A DNA stretch of 9,476 nt from Pseudomonadota bacterium (GTDB lineage Bacteria; Pseudomonadota; Gammaproteobacteria; Acidithiobacillales; Acidithiobacillaceae), in NCBI GenBank assembly GCA_021818125.1, contig JAKAFG010000065.1:1-9476 (forward strand), given 5' to 3'. Below the pieces are notes generated by a model. The model made no database searches. It saw nothing but the letters and a program-made list of their open reading frames with translations, and had not been told where the DNA came from. This document shows positions 6,105 to 9,476 of the stretch, in pieces. A program made the translations under genes and the position numbers. Each line of letters begins with the position of its first letter. The stretch's first letter is position 1.

Positions 6105-8150
6105 ATGAGTGAACTGCCGTTTGGCCAACCAGGCCTGCCCAGCACTTGGGCCAGTGCCCGCAAGCAGGCTGTGGGCACTGCCTTGAGTGAACGTTCCCGC
6201 GTCTGGTTCACCGTCGCCGACGGTGTGTTAACCGAGGTTTATCATCCGACGATCGACTGTCCGAATCAACGCGATCTTCAGTTCCTGATCACCGATGGTG
6301 GTGAGCTATTTCATGAAGAGCGACGCGATCTGGAACATAGCGTCGAGTGGATCGAAGACGGCATTCCGGCCTTCCGGATTGTCAGCCGAGATCCGCAAGG
6401 CCGCTACCGACTGATCAAGACGGTCTGCACGGATCCCGATGCCGACTGCGTGCTTGAGCGAGTCCACTTCGAGCCTTTGGTGGAGGCAGCCCGACATTAC
6501 CGCCTGTATCTGCTGTGGGCGCCCCATCTCGACAACCAGGGGTCGGATAACCACGGTCGCGTTGAATATGGCGCCAACGAATGCGACTGGCTCATCGCCT
6601 GGCGCGGGTCTCGATACGCTGCGGTAACCGCCACGGTATCCTTCTCACGCATGTCAGCCGGCTATGTGGGTCATTCCGACGGCTGGCAGGATATAAACAG
6701 ACACCGGCACCTAGAATGGAACTTCACGACAGCGGGACCGGGCAATATTGCGCTGACGGCAGAACTGGAGTTGCCGCCGGACGGTCATTTCATGCTTTGT
6801 CTCGGGTTCGGCAACAGCGAGCGGACGGCCATCAAGGCTGCAAGCGGCTGCCTGGACCGCAACGGATTCGCGTCGGTTCTCAATCGCTACATGGAAGGGT
6901 GGCGCGCTTATCAGCGCGGATTGCTCGATCTGTCGGCCCAGAGCGGCGACGGCGGGCAGCTTTACCGGCGTAGCATCGCGGTGTTGCGTACGCATATCGA
7001 CAAGATTCATCGCGGCGCGGGCGTGGCCTCGTTGTCCATTCCCTGGGGCGAATCGGCATCGGCGGACCAGCCGATTGGCGGCTATCACTTGGTCTGGCCG
7101 CGCGATCTCTACCACCAGGCCATGGGCTTGCTCGCCGCCGGCGACCGGGAGAGGCCAGCGCAGATTCTGCATTATTTGTTCTCTCGACAGCGCGAGGATG
7201 GAAGCTTCTTTCAGAATTTCTGGGTGGATGGCAGGCCCTACTGGCAAGGCCTGCAGCTCGACGAAGTCGGCTATCCGGTGCTGTTGGCCAACCACCTGCA
7301 CCACGAAGGGCTCCTGGACTTCGACCCGTATCCCGTGGTACAGCGTGCCGCCGATTTCCTGGTGAACCATGGGCCGGTCACCCCCCAGGACCGCTGGGAG
7401 GAGAACAGAGGTTACAGTCCCCATACCCTGGCGGTAGTGGTTGCCGCGCTGCGCGCTGCGGCAGCGGTGGCCGATGCGACCGGAAAAGGGGCGCAGGCTG
7501 TCACTTACCGATCGGTGGCGCAAGACTGGGAACAACGCATCGAGGATTGGACCTTCACCGATTGCGGTCGATTGCTCTTCGGCCATCCCGAGCACTACGA
7601 GCGTATCGCCCTGATCCCGTCGGTCGACACCGGTGAGCATCTGCCAGAGTGTCGAGTATTTCTGCCAATTCGCAATCTACCAGCGGAAGCAATGTACAAC
7701 CAGTCCCAATGTTGCGTGGTAGACGGCGGTTTCCTGGAGTTGGTACGCCTGGGTCTGCGCACCGCCGCCGACCCGCACGTTCTCAAGACTCTGCCGGTAT
7801 GGGATGCACTGTGCCGACGCGAGACGCCTTGCGGGCCGGCGTGGTATCGCTACAACGGGGATGGTTACGGTGAGCACGAGGACGGTTCACCATTCGATGG
7901 TACCGGGCGCGGACGCTTGTGGCCGTTACTCACCGGCGAGCGCGGACACTATGAAGTTGCCGCCGGACGCGACTCCCGGCCCTACATCAAGGCGCTGGAG
8001 TGCTTTGCCAACGAAAACGGCATGCTGCCCGAGCAAGTGTGGGATACAGAACCGCGTCTGGGCCATGGCACGGGTTCGGCCACACCTCTGGTGTGGGCTC
8101 ACGCGGAGTATATCCGGCTGCTGGGCGCTTCGAGTCGTAAAGGAACATGA
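6105..8150 (+). CDS. Glycoside hydrolase family 15 protein (glucoamylase / glucodextranase-like)
   Basis: A 681-residue protein with no signal peptide or membrane segment, so cytosolic. Residues about 10-270 form a beta-rich N-terminal domain like that of bacterial glucoamylases. Residues about 290-680 are the (alpha/alpha)6 GH15 catalytic domain: HLVWPRDLY (329-337), QLDEVGYPVLLAN, DRWEENRGYSPHT (429-441), GRGRLWPLLTGERGHYE, and NGMLPEQVWD ending the domain. By family analogy Glu432/433 would be the general acid and Glu643 the general base. The family inverts alpha-glucosidic bonds of starch, dextran or trehalose; the exact substrate cannot be told. ATG 6105 is preferred (GGAG at 6091-6094, homology begins soon after); an in-frame TTG at 6033 overlaps merA. 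The stop overlaps the merD ATG (ATGA), so it is translated within the mer operon. Its link to mercury is unknown. Confidence 0.9.
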   Translation: MSELPFGQPGLPSTWASARKQAVGTALSERSRVWFTVADGVLTEVYHPTIDCPNQRDLQFLITDGGELFHEERRDLEHSVEWIEDGIPAFRIVSRDPQGRYRLIKTVCTDPDADCVLERVHFEPLVEAARHYRLYLLWAPHLDNQGSDNHGRVEYGANECDWLIAWRGSRYAAVTATVSFSRMSAGYVGHSDGWQDINRHRHLEWNFTTAGPGNIALTAELELPPDGHFMLCLGFGNSERTAIKAASGCLDRNGFASVLNRYMEGWRAYQRGLLDLSAQSGDGGQLYRRSIAVLRTHIDKIHRGAGVASLSIPWGESASADQPIGGYHLVWPRDLYHQAMGLLAAGDRERPAQILHYLFSRQREDGSFFQNFWVDGRPYWQGLQLDEVGYPVLLANHLHHEGLLDFDPYPVVQRAADFLVNHGPVTPQDRWEENRGYSPHTLAVVVAALRAAAAVADATGKGAQAVTYRSVAQDWEQRIEDWTFTDCGRLLFGHPEHYERIALIPSVDTGEHLPECRVFLPIRNLPAEAMYNQSQCCVVDGGFLELVRLGLRTAADPHVLKTLPVWDALCRRETPCGPAWYRYNGDGYGEHEDGSPFDGTGRGRLWPLLTGERGHYEVAAGRDSRPYIKALECFANENGMLPEQVWDTEPRLGHGTGSATPLVWAHAEYIRLLGASSRKGT

Positions 8151-8518
8151 ACATGAATCGGTACACAATTTCCAAGCTGGCTGAGGGCGCGGGTGTCAGC
8201 GTGCATATCGTGCGCGACTACTTGCTGCGCGGACTGCTGCGGCCGGTGGCGCGTACCCAAGGCGGCTACGGTCTGTTCGACGAGGCGGCCTTGCAACGGC
8301 TGTGCTTGGTGCGGGCTGCCTTCGAAGCGGGCATCGGCCTCGATGCGCTGGCGCGGTTGTGCCGGGCACTCGATACGTCGGACGGCGACCAGGCCGCCGC
8401 GCAGCTTACCGCGCTGCGCCAGATCGTCAAACGCCGACGCGAAGCGTTGGCCGATCTGGAAGCGCAGTTGGCCACCCTGCCGAGCGAGCACAGCACGCGG
8501 AGAGTTTGCCATGAATAG
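8147..8518 (+). CDS. merD: MerD, MerR-family co-regulator of the mer operon
   Basis: MerD is a distal mer gene product that binds the mer operator and displaces MerR, damping expression. The 123-residue protein shows the MerR-type helix-turn-helix (YTISKLAEGAGVSVHIVRDY, LRPVARTQGGYGLFDE) followed by a helical region (FEAGIGLDALARLCRALD, then RRREALADLEAQLATLP), as in Tn21/Tn501 MerD. ATG 8147 overlaps the GH15 stop; a second ATG at 8153 is possible and fits the family start M-N-x-Y-T/V. The last residues, SEHSTRRVCHE, are off family: the neighbouring frame reads AQHAESLP and stops in ATGA at the merE start, the usual MerD end, so a 1-base indel near 8485-8495 has changed only the tail. The core is intact and probably functional. 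Confidence 0.92.
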   Translation: MNMNRYTISKLAEGAGVSVHIVRDYLLRGLLRPVARTQGGYGLFDEAALQRLCLVRAAFEAGIGLDALARLCRALDTSDGDQAAAQLTALRQIVKRRREALADLEAQLATLPSEHSTRRVCHE

Positions 8519-8603
8519 CCCCGAACGCTGGGCCGACCGAAACACGCAAGCCGTTCACCGGCTATCTGTGGGGCGGGCGGGTCGTGCTCACCTGTCTCTC
8601 CTG
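8511..8603 (+). pseudogene. merE: MerE remnant, downstream copy (truncated and frameshifted)
   Basis: The start MNSPER at ATG 8511 is a canonical MerE beginning. An extra G in the run after CGCT shifts the frame, and MerE continues in the next frame as PTETRKPFTGYLWGG and VVLTC, then breaks off before a recognisable CPC-H segment. The following DNA is the EAL-domain gene of mer transposons. It is thus a truncated merE fused to URF2 by deletion. It is distinct from the copy at 3624, which keeps the C-terminal half. Confidence 0.75.
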
Positions 8604-8740
8604 TTCCTGCCTGTGGCCGAGTCGTCCGAACTGATGCCTGCGGCAATCCGGCACTGTTCGCCACGTTCGATGCCTTGCGTGCCCTCGCCGTGCGCTTTTC
8701 TGCCGACGACTTCGACATGGGATACCCCTTACTAATATAA
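8604..8740 (+). pseudogene. URF2 (EAL-domain protein of Tn21/Tn501 mer operons), two N-terminal/central fragments
   Basis: In one frame FLPVAESSELMP (8604-8639) matches the URF2 stretch FLPVVESSGLMP. In another frame NPALFATFDALRALAVRF and SADDFDMGY (8645-8725) match DPAIFPALDALRQIGVRF and AADDFGTGY. Roughly 100 residues that normally separate the two are missing, with a frame change at the junction (about 8640-8644). The EAL-family DDFGTGY core is altered to DDFDMGY. It stops at TAA 8738-8740. The gene is plainly non-functional. The URF2 comparison is from memory of the family. Confidence 0.75.
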
Positions 8741-8784
8741 CGAGAGACGTAACAGAAGCGCTCCGCTAAATTCAGACGTTATAT
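8735..8784. repeat. Inverted repeat at the left edge of the AT-rich insert
   Basis: ATATAACG (8735-8742) and CGTTATAT (8777-8784) are perfect 8-bp inverted arms with 34 bases between. They lie where recognisable URF2 DNA ends and the AT-rich Cys-protein gene begins. The ACGTTAT of the right arm (8776-8782) recurs as a direct repeat at 9196-9202, where URF2-like DNA resumes. It may be a recombination scar or a leader structure of the downstream gene. Confidence 0.5.
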
Positions 8785-8810
8785 ATCAGAGAATTAATGG
8801 AGGTGTGAAC

Positions 8811-9185
8811 ATGACAACACTGATTTGCCCCACATGCGGTTGCTCCTTAGTAAGGTTGGGCATTACTAAAGAGAATGCTGTTATACAGGAATATCGAGGA
8901 AAGGAATATTCATTCTGTTGCGACGGGTGTGCCGTTACGTTCCAAGAAAATGCCGAAACCCTGCTGGAAGAAACAAATAGTCTCGTTGTGTGCCCAAGTT
9001 GTTTGGCTGAAAAACCAATCAATCAAACTGTGGCAATTAGTTTTCGAGATAAGGAACTGTATTTTTGTAGATGCCCGCATTGCATTACTGTTTTTCGGGA
9101 AGATCCCGAATATTATCTGAAGCGCTTGTCCGGAGAAATGGAATTTGCTGGCATATTTTCTGGAGGTCGAGGATGCTGTAGTTAA
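8811..9185 (+). CDS. Double TRASH/YHS-like cysteine-rich metal-binding protein
   Basis: A 124-residue soluble protein with two similar zinc-ribbon-like units: CPTCGC (6-11) to FCCDGC (35-40) plus AVTFQENAETLL, and CPSC (61-64) to YFCRCPHC (84-91) plus ITVFREDPEYYL. C-x2-C followed by F-C-x(1-2)-C and an aromatic-rich helix is the TRASH/YHS pattern of heavy-metal sensors and chaperones; archaeal MerH of mercury operons is a TRASH protein. It ends in a Cys pair (GCCS), like the MerA tail. ATG 8811 is chosen over GTG 8805 because GGAGG (8799-8803) is 7 bases from it. A weak promoter is possible (TCGACA 8712-8717, TAATAT 8733-8738). The DNA is AT-rich, unlike merD, MerE and URF2 around it, indicating separate acquisition. 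Metal handling, perhaps Hg delivery, is inference. Confidence 0.75.
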   Translation: MTTLICPTCGCSLVRLGITKENAVIQEYRGKEYSFCCDGCAVTFQENAETLLEETNSLVVCPSCLAEKPINQTVAISFRDKELYFCRCPHCITVFREDPEYYLKRLSGEMEFAGIFSGGRGCCS

Positions 9186-9201
9186 TGTACAAATTACGTT
9201 A

Positions 9202-9324
9202 TTCACCCCGGAAGGCGCGGAGTACGTCGAGCACTTCTGCGGGCTGGAGTGCTACCAGCGCTTCCATGCGCGGATCAGCATTGCGACCGAACCGAGCGCT
9301 TGCGATTCGCCGCCGTCAGGTTGA
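9202..9324 (+). pseudogene. URF2 C-terminal DUF3330-type fragment
   Basis: The frame reads FTPEGAEYVEHFCGLECYQR, then FHARISIATEPSACDSPPSG and stops at TGA 9322-9324, matching the C-terminus of URF2/DUF3330 proteins at the end of Tn21/Tn501-type mer operons. The upstream half of the domain, with its Cys-rich CCVCC-type motif, is gone, replaced by the AT-rich insert. The frame is open from 9121 inside the Cys-protein gene; a TTG at 9145 is the only plausible start, so expression is doubtful. Together with 8604-8740 it shows that the insert split one gene. Confidence 0.75.
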
Positions 9325-9336
9325 GGCATACCTCAA
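9321..9336. repeat. Small dyad over the DUF3330 stop codon
   Basis: TTGAGG-CATA-CCTCAA gives perfect 6-bp arms overlapping the stop at 9322-9324. No T-run follows. From here to the window end (9337-9476) I see no gene; a TTGACA (9453-9458) near the edge could be the -35 of a promoter beyond it. Confidence 0.4.
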
Positions 9337-9476
9337 GCGGACAGGGGCGTCGTCAGTTGCAGTTAATCTGAGCACACCGTTTTCGATTGCAAGCCGTTAC
9401 ACTTAGGCCATCAAAAACCGATTCTGGGCCATTTCTCGATGCCTTTTCGCGGTTGACAGACGCCGCCCCCACAACA

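Larger units (their letters stand above)
3624..9336 (+). mobile_element. Remnant of a Tn21/Tn501-type mercury-resistance module
   Basis: The order merE remnant, mer promoter, merC, merA, merD, merE remnant, URF2 (EAL) fragments and URF2 C-terminal DUF3330 follows the tail order of mer operons carried by Tn21/Tn501-like transposons. Two genes foreign to that order, GH15 and the TRASH-like gene, are embedded. Several members are frameshifted. I could find no transposase, resolvase, merR or convincing 38-bp inverted repeats, so the limits given are those of recognisable mer-related DNA, not proven element ends. Confidence 0.45.

Noticed and set aside
6711..7640. Long minus-strand open frame (309 codons) opposite the GH15 gene
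   Set aside because: It is the antisense shadow of a clear GH15 protein, has no ribosome site or recognisable motif, and such frames are common in GC-rich coding DNA.
8735..8790. Integron attC site
   Set aside because: The right half looks roughly similar, but the R-Y-Y-Y-A-A-C and G-T-T-R-R-R-Y cores do not match and no second site follows the gene.
9337..9380. Tn21/Tn3-type terminal inverted repeat starting at GGGGCGTCGTCAG
   Set aside because: It resembles the first bases of such ends only loosely, and there is no matching partner elsewhere in the window.

Overview
The window looks like an accessory region of a proteobacterial chromosome. The gene set (a merC-merA mercury operon without merT/merP, next to kdp genes, moderate-to-high GC in most genes) suggests an acidophile of the Acidithiobacillus type. 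That assignment is inference from gene content, because no taxonomic marker is present.

Left third (1-3600, minus strand): two tandem potassium-uptake gene sets of the Kdp type. Each has a very small membrane-peptide gene, a kdpF-like gene and kdpA, joined by 4-base ATGA overlaps. The left set (kdpA1) runs off the window edge and could continue into kdpB and kdpC. The right set ends after kdpA2 with a GC-rich hairpin, so kdpA2 is an orphan. Its second selectivity-filter loop carries Glu where the neighbouring paralogue has Gly. Upstream of each set lies an array of four 6-bp TTTATA-type elements at an exact 11-bp period, and a 35-bp block spanning half the array and the putative -35 is repeated 33/35. 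This looks like a duplicated binding site for an OmpR-family regulator such as KdpE.

Middle and right (3624-9324, plus strand): a decayed mercury-resistance module. A frameshifted merE remnant runs straight into a textbook MerR operator/promoter (TTGACT, 19-bp spacer, perfect 7-bp dyad). This promoter drives merC, merA (broken by a 2-base insertion near 5705), an intact gene for a GH15 glucoamylase-like enzyme, and merD, whose start overlaps the GH15 stop codon. Behind merD lie a second broken merE, two fragments of the EAL-domain protein (URF2) of Tn21/Tn501-type mer operons, an AT-rich gene for a double TRASH/YHS-like Cys protein, and the C-terminal DUF3330 part of the same URF2. The Cys-rich gene therefore sits inside the fossil of URF2. 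No merR, merT, merP, transposase or clear terminal inverted repeats are visible.

How it works together: the Kdp genes would serve high-affinity K+ uptake. The mer genes would import Hg(II) (MerC) and reduce it (MerA), under a MerR supplied from elsewhere and antagonised by MerD. As read, merA encodes a truncated product without its C-terminal vicinal cysteines, so reduction by this copy is doubtful unless the frameshift is a sequence error. The most unusual points are the glycoside hydrolase coupled to merD, the Cys-rich gene embedded in URF2, and the orphan KdpA with its own duplicated regulatory array.
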